A DNA stretch of 64,000 nucleotides. Origin: CAVXNP01 sp963763305 (GTDB lineage Bacteria > Pseudomonadota > Gammaproteobacteria > Xanthomonadales > Rhodanobacteraceae). Position numbers and translations under genes: made by a program. The DNA lies in the NCBI GenBank assembly GCA_963763305.1, contig CAVXNP010000001.1:2666001-2730000 (forward strand), given 5' to 3'. The notes under the pieces are model-generated. The model saw nothing but the letters and a program-made list of their open reading frames with translations, was not told where the DNA came from and made no database searches. This document shows, piece after piece, positions 37,911-46,169 of the stretch (positions are counted from its first letter, which is position 1; each line of letters starts with the position of its first letter).

Positions 37911-38005
37911 GCTGGCCGGGAGGCGGCGGCAATCGGTCGCAAGCGCGGGCACCGGCCATCCGGCGGCGCTATGCTGGGCGGTGCGGTTCCATAGAAGAAA
38001 CGGTC

Positions 38006-38887
38006 ATGTCGTTGTCGCTGGTGATGAAATGGGTGGTGCCCTGGGAGTTTTCGTGGGTGTTTCTCGCGAGCTTCGTGCTGGCCGCCGTCCTGTACTGGCG
38101 CGGCTGCCGGCGGATGCCGGTGAGCCTGGGTCGGCGGCTGTCGTTCTGGTCGGGCATGGCGATCATCTACCTGTCCCTGCATACCTACCTGGACTACTAC
38201 GCCGAGCACGAGTTTTTCATGCACCGGCTGCAGCAGTTGCTGCTGCATCACGTGGCGCCGTTGCTGATCGTGGCGGCCTACCCGGGCGCAGCGATGCGGG
38301 CGGCGCTGCCGTTGGCGTGGAGGGCGCGCTGGCTACGCCCGGCGCAGCGCTCACGGCCGGCGCGGGTGGCCGCCGCCGTGTTGCTCAACCCGACCCTGGT
38401 CACGGTGCTGTTCATCGCCTTCATCCTGATCTGGCTGGTGCCGGCGCTGCAGACCCTGGCCATGCTGGACTGGCGCATCTACCGCTTCATGAACTGGTCG
38501 ATGCTGGCCAGTGGCTTCGCCTACTGGTGGCTGGTGCTCGATCACCGGCCCAAGCCGCCGGCGCGGATGGGTGCGGGCATGCGCGTGCTGTCACCGGTGA
38601 TCACGATGTCGCCGCAGATCCTGGCCGGCGCGATCGTGACCTTTTCCAAGACCGACCTGTACCCGATCTTCGAGATCTGCGGTCGCGCCTTTACCTTCGA
38701 CGTGCTGACCGGCCAGATGATCGGTGGGCTGATCATCTGGGTGCCCGCGGCGATGGTCGAGTCGGCCGGCTCCTTGCTGGCACTTCGGCTGTGGCTGCGG
38801 CTGTCACGCCGCGGCCGGATACGACGGGAGCACCGGGCTCAGCCTCCCGCCGCTTCCGGGCCGGAGCTCGCGCCGCTGCACGAGTGA
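38006..38887 (+). CDS. CtaG-type (Caa3) cytochrome c oxidase assembly protein
   Basis: A 293-residue protein with six or seven helices and the motifs of the caa3-type CtaG family (PF09678): FYLDYYAEHEFFMHRLQQLLLHHVAPLLIVAAYPG near residue 60 (clustered His), VTVLFIAFILIWLVP and YWWLVLDHRPKP near 175. These proteins help insert copper or assemble cytochrome oxidase in the inner membrane. It converges with the PCuAC/SCO pair, which supports a copper-delivery role. The ATG at 38006 follows AGAAGAAA; an in-frame extension to 37406 overlaps the GldG-like gene and is rejected. Confidence 0.85.
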   Translation: MSLSLVMKWVVPWEFSWVFLASFVLAAVLYWRGCRRMPVSLGRRLSFWSGMAIIYLSLHTYLDYYAEHEFFMHRLQQLLLHHVAPLLIVAAYPGAAMRAALPLAWRARWLRPAQRSRPARVAAAVLLNPTLVTVLFIAFILIWLVPALQTLAMLDWRIYRFMNWSMLASGFAYWWLVLDHRPKPPARMGAGMRVLSPVITMSPQILAGAIVTFSKTDLYPIFEICGRAFTFDVLTGQMIGGLIIWVPAAMVESAGSLLALRLWLRLSRRGRIRREHRAQPPAASGPELAPLHE

Positions 38888-38923
38888 GCGGAGGGCTGCG
38901 CGCCGTGGTGTCGCGCCAGTGGG

Positions 38924-39403
38924 TCAGCCCGGGTCCGCCGGCCCGAGGGCGTTGGCGGGGCGAGCGAGAAATTCCGTGGCCAGCGTGCTGCCGTCGGCGA
39001 ACTGCAGCGTCACCGGAACCGTCTGGCCGGGGTTCACCGGCGCCTGGGCGCCGCTGAACATCAGGTGGTAGCCACCCGGCGCCAGCGCCACCGTGCCATG
39101 GGCGGGAATCTGAAGCTGCGCGACCATGGCCATCCGGCTCATGCCGCCGGCGGTAGAGCTTTGGTGCAGCATGGTGCTGGCGTAGCGCGGACTGGTGGCG
39201 CCACGCAGGGCCACGGCCCGGTCGCCTTCGTTGTGCAGGGTGACGAATCCGCCGGCCGGAAGGCTGCCCGGAAGAACCCTGATCCACGCGCCCTCTGCGC
39301 GGACCTGGCCCGCCTGGTCGGGCGGTGCCGCGAAGGCCGCGGTGTTGCACAGCAGACCGGCCAGCAGCAAGGGCGCGGCGAGGAGGAGAAGGCGACGGTT
39401 CAT
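38924..39403 (-). CDS. Periplasmic copper chaperone PCu(A)C
   Basis: A 159-residue exported protein (signal peptide MNRRLLLLAAPLLLAGLLCNTAAFA). The DUF461/PCuAC domain shows WIRVLPGSLPAGGFVTLHN, and the Cu(I)-binding Met/His set TMLHQSSTAGGMSRM and GGYHLMF near residue 115. It loads copper into the CuA site of cytochrome oxidase with SCO proteins. Its start overlaps the stop of the SCO gene by four bases, so the two are coupled. Confidence 0.9.
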   Translation of the reverse strand: MNRRLLLLAAPLLLAGLLCNTAAFAAPPDQAGQVRAEGAWIRVLPGSLPAGGFVTLHNEGDRAVALRGATSPRYASTMLHQSSTAGGMSRMAMVAQLQIPAHGTVALAPGGYHLMFSGAQAPVNPGQTVPVTLQFADGSTLATEFLARPANALGPADPG

Positions 39404-40032
39404 GGCGTGCTCGGATGGTCCAGCAGGAGTTTCAGGTCGTGGACGATGTCGTCCTGGGAGGCCGACGGGGTCGCCAGCAGGCGTGCGTTGCCCTGGCGGT
39501 CGAACAGGTAGATCGCCGAGCTGTGACTGACCTCGTACTGGCCGTCAGCCTGGCTGGGTTCGCGGGTGAAGGCGGAGCGGTAGCGCTTGCTGAGCGCTTC
39601 GATGCGGCCGGCCGGACCGGTCAGGCCGACGGCGTGCTTGTCGAAGGCGTTGACGTACGCATGCAACACGGCGGGTGTGTCGCGCGCAGGGTCGACGCTG
39701 ACGAACAGGATACGAGCATCGTCCGCCGCCGCTCCCAGTCGCTTCATCACCACATGCAGATGCGCCAGCGTCAACGGGCAGACGTCCGGGCAATGGGTGT
39801 AGCCGAAATACAGCAGCACCACCTTGCCCCGGTAGTCCTGGGCGGTGACCGGCTGGCCCTGGTCGTTGGTCAGATCGAAGGCCAGGTCCGGCATGTGTCC
39901 GCTGACATTGGTCAGGCGCCATGGCAGCGGTTGCTCCCGCTGGCACCCGGCCAGCACCACGGCGGCGGCGAGCAACAGGGCCAGCCACGCCACCCGGGCA
40001 GTGCGCGGGAGCTTCATGCGAAAATCGGACAT
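39400..40032 (-). CDS. SCO1/SenC copper-binding thioredoxin-like protein
   Basis: A 210-residue lipoprotein (lipobox LAGC, Cys30) with a thioredoxin-like fold. The copper/redox motif CPDVC is at residues 81-85, in FGYTHCPDVCPLTLAHLH; the third ligand His is in EVSHSSAIYLF near 178, and the Asp in VSVDPARDTP. It assembles the CuA centre of cytochrome oxidase. The ATG at 40032 is chosen; starts at 40038 and 40017 are also possible. It is divergent from DUF423 at 40085. Confidence 0.9.
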   Translation of the reverse strand: MSDFRMKLPRTARVAWLALLLAAAVVLAGCQREQPLPWRLTNVSGHMPDLAFDLTNDQGQPVTAQDYRGKVVLLYFGYTHCPDVCPLTLAHLHVVMKRLGAAADDARILFVSVDPARDTPAVLHAYVNAFDKHAVGLTGPAGRIEALSKRYRSAFTREPSQADGQYEVSHSSAIYLFDRQGNARLLATPSASQDDIVHDLKLLLDHPSTP

Positions 40033-40084
40033 CGTCATCCTGCAAGCATACGCGAGCCGTTCGGCGGTCGCATCCGGAGTCTCC

Positions 40085-40477
40085 ATGGAATTATCCCCGC
40101 CTTATCGGTCTGGCCGCTCCGTCGGGGCGTGGCTGGTGGGTGCCGCCGGTGCCAGCGCGGTCCTGCTCGGGGCGTTCGGCGCCCACGCCCTGCGCGGGGT
40201 GCTGGAGCCGGCATCGATGGCGGTGTGGCATACCGCCAACCAGTACCAGTTCTGGCACGCGCTGGCGCTGGCGCTGGCCACGTTCGCCCCGCCTGGTCGT
40301 TCACGCCGCACGGCGACGCTCGCGTTCGGCATCGGCATCGTGCTGTTCAGCGGAAGCCTCTATCTGCTGGCCCTGGGGGCCGCCCACTGGGTCGGCGCGA
40401 TCACCCCGCTGGGTGGCATGTCGTTCATCGTGGGCTGGATCGCGCTGGCGCTGGCGTTGCGCCGCGGGGTGTGTTGA
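40085..40477 (+). CDS. DUF423 small membrane protein
   Basis: A 130-residue protein with four helices. Family features of DUF423 (PF04241) are GAAGASAVLLGAFGAHALRG near residue 20, WHTANQYQFWHALALAL near 48, FSGSLYLLAL near 88 and TPLGGMSFIVGWIALA near 107. The biochemical role is unknown. The ATG at 40085 has GGAGTCTCC upstream. Confidence 0.9.
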   Translation: MELSPPYRSGRSVGAWLVGAAGASAVLLGAFGAHALRGVLEPASMAVWHTANQYQFWHALALALATFAPPGRSRRTATLAFGIGIVLFSGSLYLLALGAAHWVGAITPLGGMSFIVGWIALALALRRGVC

Positions 40478-40505
40478 GCGGTCGCATCGCGGTCACCGGC
40501 TTGTC

Positions 40506-40937
40506 ATGCATGGTGACCAGGATGCGCGTATGGATACGCGCATCCCAACCTGGCACGAACTGCTATCGCGGCACACGCACAGCGTCATGGCCACCTGCCT
40601 GCTCGGAGTGATCGGCGCGGCGCTTTGGCTGGGCAAGCCCTCGTCGGCGCCGCTGCCGCGGGTGCCGTCGTCCATCGCGCCGGCGCCTGTGGCCCGGTTG
40701 CTGCGCTGGCGTGACGCCCGCCACGACTGGCTGTTGGTGGTCGACCCGGCCGCGGGCGAGCTGGTCATCTACCAGACCGTTGACGGCAAGCCGTTGGCCC
40801 GCCTCGGGGCGGGGCAGGGCCTGGCAGGCGTGCGCGAGGTGTCCCGTCAGGACGATCTTCTGTGGGTGCGCACCCGCGACAAGGAGCAGCTGTTGCGGTT
40901 GCCGGATCTGGCGCCGGTGGCGCTGGCGGCACGCTGA
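40506..40937 (+). CDS. Hypothetical protein with one membrane helix
   Basis: A protein of ~135-143 residues; starts at 40506 or 40530 are both possible. It has one hydrophobic segment (SVMATCLLGVIGAALWLGKP), then LLRWRDARHDWLLVVDPAAGELVIYQ and WVRTRDKEQLLRLPDLAPV, suggesting a beta-propeller-like or beta-strand fragment. I recognise no family. It is 28 nt downstream of DUF423. Confidence 0.5.
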   Translation: MHGDQDARMDTRIPTWHELLSRHTHSVMATCLLGVIGAALWLGKPSSAPLPRVPSSIAPAPVARLLRWRDARHDWLLVVDPAAGELVIYQTVDGKPLARLGAGQGLAGVREVSRQDDLLWVRTRDKEQLLRLPDLAPVALAAR

Positions 40938-40955
40938 CGCCGTGGCAGCTGTCGC

Positions 40956-41747
40956 TCAGCTCATGCCAGCGAGCGGCGCCGCGACGTGCAGCACCAGGTC
41001 GGCACAGAAGTGGGCGAGCATCGCGTGCTCCAGGCCACGCCGCCAGAACAGCCAGCCGAAGACCACGCCGGCCAGTGCATTGAGCCCGACGATGCGCACC
41101 ATCAGCAACGGCGTACCGGCCAGGCCCGAGTTGATCGCCGCCGGCAGGTGGCCGGCGCCGAACAGCAGTGCAGCCAGCACGATCGCACCCAGGTACATCC
41201 AGTCCGGTGCGGCTCGCCCCCGGCGCAGCAGGCCCATCAACCAGACCAGCAGACTGACCAGGAACAGCCGGGTCTGCACCTCCTCGGCGATGGCGCCGTA
41301 CAACGAGGCGAGCGCGCCGCGCCACGCCCAGCTGGCGGCGCTGATGGTGGTTGCCGGTTGTGGCGGGTGCGGTCCGAGCAGCGACAGGCCGATCACCAGC
41401 AACGCCGCCAGTACGCCCAGCGCGGCCGCCTGCCACCAGTGCCCGGATGCAGGGGCAGCGCGTCGCTCCAGCCAGGCGCGCAGCCACGGCGCGTCCAGTC
41501 CGTGGCGTGCTCCCAGGAACAGGCCCAGCCAGGCCAGCAGCCAGCACAGGATGCCGGCCTGGCCGGCCTGCAGCAGCGCCGCCGCCCACAACGGCAAGGG
41601 TAGTGCGGCAAGTTTTTGCGGCATCAGCACCGCCAGATACGGAAACAGCGCCAGCGTGGCCACGGCGCTGGCCGCGCCCAGCAGCAATGCCAGCTGGAGA
41701 TGCTGCGGTTTGTGTCGAAGCAGCGGGGGCGGGGTGGAAGTGCTCAT
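40956..41747 (-). CDS. CPBP-family intramembrane metalloprotease-like protein
   Basis: A 263-residue protein with about eight hydrophobic helices. The CPBP/Abi motifs are present: EEVQTRLFLVSLLVW (EExxxR form) near residue 153, FGAGHLPA near 198 and HFCADLVLHV near 247. These are the presumed metal-binding residues of CAAX-type proteases. It overlaps the RHH gene by four bases and is the last gene of the SPFH-RHH-CPBP operon. The substrate is unknown. Confidence 0.87.
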   Translation of the reverse strand: MSTSTPPPLLRHKPQHLQLALLLGAASAVATLALFPYLAVLMPQKLAALPLPLWAAALLQAGQAGILCWLLAWLGLFLGARHGLDAPWLRAWLERRAAPASGHWWQAAALGVLAALLVIGLSLLGPHPPQPATTISAASWAWRGALASLYGAIAEEVQTRLFLVSLLVWLMGLLRRGRAAPDWMYLGAIVLAALLFGAGHLPAAINSGLAGTPLLMVRIVGLNALAGVVFGWLFWRRGLEHAMLAHFCADLVLHVAAPLAGMS

Positions 41748-42001
41748 GCTGCGGGATCCTTGGAGGTGGGGCTGTCGTCGATGATCGGTTGCGGTTTGCC
41801 CACGATGAGCCGGCCCTGCTTGCGCAGGGCCTCGCGCAGGACGTACTCGATCTGCGCATTGACGCTGCGCAGCTCGTCGTCGGACCAGCGCTGCATGGCT
41901 TCGAGCACCGCAGCGCTGATCCGTAACGGATAGGCCTTCTTTTCAGCCGCCACGCCGCTCAGCGTCCTGCCGTCGCCGGAGCACGATGGGCAGGCCGGCA
42001 T
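41744..42001 (-). CDS. Arc-like ribbon-helix-helix protein
   Basis: An 85-residue protein whose core (KKAYPLRISAAVLEAMQRWSDDELRSVNAQIEYVLREAL) is a ribbon-helix-helix: a beta-strand with alternating residues (AYPLRI), helix A and helix B with the NAQIEYVLREAL pattern. Such dimers bind short palindromic repeats. The ATG at 42001 is used; a GTG near 41953 closer to the strand is also possible. It lies between SPFH and CPBP and is the probable repressor of the twin TGATATCA sites at 42923. Confidence 0.82.
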   Translation of the reverse strand: MPACPSCSGDGRTLSGVAAEKKAYPLRISAAVLEAMQRWSDDELRSVNAQIEYVLREALRKQGRLIVGKPQPIIDDSPTSKDPAA

Positions 42002-42034
42002 TGGGTCTGTGGTACGTTCATGCGCACCTCTTCA

Positions 42035-42895
42035 TCAGTACAGGCTGCCGGTGTTGACCACCGCCTGGGTGCCGCGCTCGCCGCACAGCACCACCAGCAG
42101 GTTGCTGACCATGGCTGCCTTGCGCTCCTCGTCCAGGTGCACCACGTCGCGCTGGCTCAGCTGGTCCAGCGCCATCTCCACCATGCTCACCGCGCCTTCG
42201 ACGATGCGCGTGCGCGCAGCGATGATGGCGCCGGCCTGCTGGCGCTGCAGCATGGCCTGGGCAATCTCCTGGGCGTAGGCCAGGTGGCTGATGCGCGCCT
42301 CGATCACCTGCACGCCCGCCTGCTCCAGGCGTGCCTGGATCTCGTCTCGCAGGTGGTTGTTGATCACGTCGCCATGGCTGCGCAGGGCAGGTTGGCCATC
42401 GCCATGCGCGTCGTAGGGATAGCTCTGCGCCATCTGCCGCAGCGCCGACTCGCTCTGGATGTGCACGAAATTCTCGTAGTCGTCCACGCGGAACACCGCT
42501 TCGGCGGTGTCCAACACTTGCCACACGATCACCGCGCCGATCTCGATCGGGTTGCCGTCGCTGTCGTTGACTTTCAGCTTGCCGCTTTCGAAATTGCGCA
42601 CGCGCAGCGAGATCCGGCGCTTGGCGTAGAACGGGTTGGTCCAGCGCAGGCCCTCCTGGCGCACCGTCCCCGCGTATTTGCCGAACAGCTGCATCACCTG
42701 CGCCTGGTTCGGGGCCACCTGGAAGAAGCCCTTGAGCATGAACCCGGTGAGCACCAGCACGCCTGCCCCGACCAGGGCGGGCAGCGGCTGGCCGGCAGCC
42801 CCTGCGACCAGCTCGTTGACACCGATGGCGGCCAGCACCAGACACACGCCGGCGAACGGAATGCCGGGCCAGGAAAACGCGTTGCGCTCGTTCAT
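42035..42895 (-). CDS. SPFH/Band-7 membrane protein
   Basis: A 286-residue protein with two N-terminal helices and an SPFH domain (QVAPNQAQVMQLFGKYAGTVRQEGLRWTNPFYAKRRISLRVRNFE, residues ~60-110; GNPIEIGAVIVWQVLDTAEAVFRVDDYENFVHIQSESALR), then a coiled-coil region near 185-240. SPFH proteins assemble membrane microdomain scaffolds. It starts with GGAGA upstream and is the first gene of the operon SPFH-RHH-CPBP. Confidence 0.9.
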   Translation of the reverse strand: MNERNAFSWPGIPFAGVCLVLAAIGVNELVAGAAGQPLPALVGAGVLVLTGFMLKGFFQVAPNQAQVMQLFGKYAGTVRQEGLRWTNPFYAKRRISLRVRNFESGKLKVNDSDGNPIEIGAVIVWQVLDTAEAVFRVDDYENFVHIQSESALRQMAQSYPYDAHGDGQPALRSHGDVINNHLRDEIQARLEQAGVQVIEARISHLAYAQEIAQAMLQRQQAGAIIAARTRIVEGAVSMVEMALDQLSQRDVVHLDEERKAAMVSNLLVVLCGERGTQAVVNTGSLY

Positions 42896-42922
42896 GACGA
42901 TCTCCCCTATGGAGACCGTAGT

Positions 42923-42949
42923 TTGATATCACATTGATATCATATGCAA
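42923..42949 (-). promoter_or_regulatory. Twin TGATATCA palindrome over a promoter (likely RHH operator)
   Basis: Two perfect TGATATCA palindromes (42924-42931 and 42935-42942) stand 11 bp apart, centre to centre. On the minus strand TTGCAT and TATCAA (15-nt spacer) can serve as -35/-10, so the sites sit over the promoter of the SPFH gene, 28 bp before its start. RHH proteins such as Arc bind half-sites about 11 bp apart, and the operon encodes one. The assignment is inferred. Confidence 0.6.
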
Positions 42950-42958
42950 GTGCCTTGC

Positions 42959-44506
42959 TCAGGGCCCCCGGCCACCTCCGGAGGGTGGGGCGGCGGTCGG
43001 CGGTGCTGGCGCGCTGAGGATCTGCTCGATCGGCTGCACCTGGTCCATGCGCATCTCGCCGAAGATGCGCGAGGCCCCGAAGAAATGCCTGGGGTCGCCA
43101 TCGCCGACGGCCAATGCGATGTGTCCGCTGTCGAACTGGCCCAGTGCCGCGTCGTAGCTCTTCCAGTGCTGATTGACCCAGACCTGGGTCCAGGCGTGCG
43201 GCACGAAAACCCGCAGGCCGCCCGCATAGCGATCGGCATACACCATGCCGGTGACTACCCGCGCGGGGATGCCTTGGGCCCGCGCCATCGCTGCCAGAAG
43301 CACCGCGTATTCGGTGCAGTCGCCCTGGCGATTGCCCAGCACTTCCAGCGCCGAGGCATAGCCGACGTCCAGCCCATGGTTGGTGATGTAGTCGCTGACG
43401 AAACTGCGTAGTCGGTTGATCTTGGCCACGTTGCCCTGGGCGTCGCCGACCGCCAGGCGGGCCAGGTCCTGAATGCGCGAATCGTCCGCCTGCAGCCAGT
43501 CGGTCGCCTGCACGTCGGCTGGCGTGGGAGGCCCCTCCAGGCGGGCCTGCGGGAAGCCGACGATGACCTGCCAGTTGCCGTGGCCCAGCGCGCGGACCTG
43601 CTGCTCGCCGGTGCGCGCGAACGGGCTGGAGAGCTTCTGGTCCACATGCATGCGGTAGACCAGCGGTTGCTTGCGCAGGTTGGCCGGGAGCAGGCGTGGA
43701 GAGAACACCATGGCGGCATGGAACATGTCCGCGCTCTGCGGCGGCGCGGTGGCGCACTCGCGGCTGCAACTGAGCATTTCCAGCGGCATGCCGACCACGC
43801 TCAGGCGGCCCTTGCGCGCCACGCCTCGATCGTCCAGCCAGACGTCCATCACTTCGGGTCCGCCGGACAGTTCCATGTGCTCGCGCTGATGGCTGAGCAC
43901 CTGGTCACCTTCGGGCAGCGATACGGTCTCGTCGCCGATGACCTCCACGTTCACCTTGAGGATCTGCTGGCTGGCAGGGTCGAACTGCTGCAGCACGTAG
44001 TGCGTGCCCGGCTGTCGCCCCGCGGCCAGCATGGCGCGGCGCTGGCCCTCGAACATCAGTGCGTCGGCCGGCAGTTGCAACTGGTGATGATGGCTGACGC
44101 CACCGACGCGGGTGGTGACCTTGAAGCGCCCGGAGCCGATCCGTTCGCCCTGCACGGTGCTTTCCTGGGCGGACAGCCTGCGGCTGGCCGAAAACCCGAT
44201 CGGCTGGCCGGTAACTGTCTCGGTGGTGCTTGCCACGCTGCTCAGCACGATCGCGTTGCCGCTGCGATTGAGCTGCAACGACAGGGTCTGGGTGGTGGTG
44301 ACCCGATCGCCGTCGCGCTCGCGCTCGATCTGCAGCGAGCCGATCTTGCGCCCCCCGAGCAGCACGCTCAGCCAGATGGTGTGGCCGGCGCCCTCGACCA
44401 CCACCGGCTGCGTCGACGTCTGCGGCAGCGGCGGTGCCGGCGCGGCGCATGCCAGGGTGGGCCACACGACCAGAAGGGCAAGACTCGACCAGAACCGTCG
44501 TTGCAT
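42959..44506 (-). CDS. Exported transglutaminase-like protein
   Basis: A 515-residue protein with a signal peptide (WSSLALLVVWPTLACAAPA). The N-terminal ~300 residues are beta-rich (IGSLQIERERDGDRVTTTQTL..., QPIGFSASRRL). The C-terminal domain is transglutaminase-like, with catalytic Cys in GDCTEYAVLLAAMARAQGIPARVVTG near residue 400, His in FVPHAWTQVWV near 440 and Asp in YDAALG. Related proteins process or crosslink envelope proteins. A Pro/Gly tail ends the sequence. It is upstream of the SPFH operon on the same strand, but the operator lies between them. Confidence 0.85.
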   Translation of the reverse strand: MQRRFWSSLALLVVWPTLACAAPAPPLPQTSTQPVVVEGAGHTIWLSVLLGGRKIGSLQIERERDGDRVTTTQTLSLQLNRSGNAIVLSSVASTTETVTGQPIGFSASRRLSAQESTVQGERIGSGRFKVTTRVGGVSHHHQLQLPADALMFEGQRRAMLAAGRQPGTHYVLQQFDPASQQILKVNVEVIGDETVSLPEGDQVLSHQREHMELSGGPEVMDVWLDDRGVARKGRLSVVGMPLEMLSCSRECATAPPQSADMFHAAMVFSPRLLPANLRKQPLVYRMHVDQKLSSPFARTGEQQVRALGHGNWQVIVGFPQARLEGPPTPADVQATDWLQADDSRIQDLARLAVGDAQGNVAKINRLRSFVSDYITNHGLDVGYASALEVLGNRQGDCTEYAVLLAAMARAQGIPARVVTGMVYADRYAGGLRVFVPHAWTQVWVNQHWKSYDAALGQFDSGHIALAVGDGDPRHFFGASRIFGEMRMDQVQPIEQILSAPAPPTAAPPSGGGRGP

Positions 44507-44623
44507 GGATGACTCGCTTTCACGCTTCGGGGACAGTTGCAGTGGAGCGCGGGTGACCACTGGCGTCAATCCGCAGCGCAGCGAAGCGCTTAGAATGGCG
44601 CTTTTGCCGCTGCTGGAGCCACC

Positions 44624-45805
44624 ATGAAGCCGTTCGGTACGCCGTTGTCGGAACACGCCTTGCGCGTCCTGCTGCTGGGATCGGGCGAACTGGGCAAGGA
44701 AGTGGCGATCGAGCTGCAGCGGCTGGCCGTGGAGGTGATCGCGGTCGACCGCTACGCCAATGCCCCGGCCATGCAGGTGGCCCATCGCAGCCACGTCATC
44801 GACATGCTCGACGGCGCCGCGCTGCGCGCGCTGATCGAGCAGGAGCAGCCCGACCTGGTGGTGCCCGAGATCGAGGCCATCCATACCCCGACCCTGGTGG
44901 CGATGGAGGCTGAGGGGCTCAAGGTGGTGCCCACCGCGCGCGCAGCCTGGCTGACCATGGACCGCGAAGGCATCCGCCGACTGGCGGCGGAGGAGCTGGG
45001 CCTGCCCACCTCGCCGTACCGCTTCTGCGACACCGCCGAGGACTATCGTCAAGCGGTGGAGGCCATCGGCCTGCCGTTCGTGATCAAGCCGGTGATGAGC
45101 TCCTCGGGCAAGGGCCAGAGCACCGTGCGCGACGCTTCGCAGGTGCAGGCCGCATGGGACTATGCGCAGTCCGGCGGCCGTGCCGGGCAAGGCCGCGCGA
45201 TCGTCGAGGGCTTTGTCGATTTCGACTACGAGATCACCCTGCTGACCGTGCGCCACCGCGATGGCACGGCGTTCTGCGCGCCGATCGGCCATCGTCAGGA
45301 AGACGGCGACTATCGCGAGTCCTGGCAACCGCAGCCGATGAGCGACGCGGCCCTGGCCGAGGCACAGCGCCAGGCGCTTGCCGTGTCCTCGGCGCTGGGC
45401 GGTTGGGGCGTGTTCGGCATGGAGTTCTTCGTCAAGGGCGACCAGGTGATCTTTTCCGAAGTCAGTCCGCGCCCGCACGACACCGGTCTGGTCACGCTGA
45501 TCTCGCAGGACCTGTCCGAGTTCGCGCTTCACGCGCGGGCGATCCTTGGCCTGCCGATTCCGGTGATCCGCCAATTCGGACCCTCCGCTTCGTGCGCCGT
45601 GCTGGTCGAAGGCGAGGCCAGTGCGCCGCGCTATCACGGCGTGGCCGAGGCATTGGCTGAACCGGACACGCAACTGCGCCTGTTCGGCAAGCCCCAGGTG
45701 AAGGGGCGCCGGCGCATGGGCGTAACCCTGGCCCGGGACGCCGACATTGCCGCGGCACGCGACAAGGCGGTGCGCGCGGCCGCATGTCTGCGGGTGGAAA
45801 TGTAG
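44624..45805 (+). CDS. purT: Formate-dependent GAR transformylase (PurT)
   Basis: A 393-residue ATP-grasp enzyme that makes formyl-GAR in purine synthesis from formate, GAR and ATP. Seen are LLLGSGELGKEVAIELQRL near residue 18, DRYANAPAMQVAHRS near 45, VIKPVMSSSGKGQS near 155, EGFVDFDYEITLLTVR near 198, SEVSPRPHDTGLVTL near 278 and the C-terminal GKPQVKGRRRMGVTLA. The length and all ATP-grasp motifs are typical. A TAGAAT -10-like box lies at 44591. It is followed by REP repeats and no partner gene. Confidence 0.95.
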   Translation: MKPFGTPLSEHALRVLLLGSGELGKEVAIELQRLAVEVIAVDRYANAPAMQVAHRSHVIDMLDGAALRALIEQEQPDLVVPEIEAIHTPTLVAMEAEGLKVVPTARAAWLTMDREGIRRLAAEELGLPTSPYRFCDTAEDYRQAVEAIGLPFVIKPVMSSSGKGQSTVRDASQVQAAWDYAQSGGRAGQGRAIVEGFVDFDYEITLLTVRHRDGTAFCAPIGHRQEDGDYRESWQPQPMSDAALAEAQRQALAVSSALGGWGVFGMEFFVKGDQVIFSEVSPRPHDTGLVTLISQDLSEFALHARAILGLPIPVIRQFGPSASCAVLVEGEASAPRYHGVAEALAEPDTQLRLFGKPQVKGRRRMGVTLARDADIAAARDKAVRAAACLRVEM

Positions 45806-45830
45806 CCAGGCGCAGGGCGGCCGAGCTTGC

Positions 45831-46100
45831 GCAGGGTGGCCCGAGCTTGCGTAGGGTGGGCCGAGCTTGCGTAGGGTGGGCCGAGCTTGCGTAGGGTGGG
45901 CCGAGCTTGCGTAGGGTGGGCTTCAGCCCACCAGCTCTTGAGCTCTTGAGCTCTTGAGCTCTTGAGCTTTTGAGCCTTGAGCTCTTGAGCTTTTCGCTTT
46001 TCCGCTGCGTTGGCTCTGGTGGGCTTAAGCCCACCCTACGCCCACCCTACGCCCATCCAATGCCTCACCCAGCGCCCGCCAACGCCCGCCAACGCCCGCC
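45831..46100. repeat. REP-derived tandem repeat block
   Basis: Four to five copies of the 20-mer CCGAGCTTGCGTAGGGTGGG (45841-45920) are followed by a head REP GCTTCAGCCCACC, then six AGCTCTTG-type 8-mers, an inverted tail TGGTGGGCTTAAGCCCACC with CCTACGCC repeats, and three copies of AACGCCCGCC. It is an expanded version of the REP pair found elsewhere. Confidence 0.8.
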
Positions 46101-46169
46101 TTGGGCCGTGCTGGGTCTGCGCCGGGCATCCCCGGTTAGACTGGGGTTCGATCCGACGGGGGAGCACAA

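Noticed and set aside
45841..45930. A possible CRISPR array (regular 20-bp repeats)
   Set aside because: The repeats are directly adjacent without unique spacers, share the REP core, and no cas gene is present.
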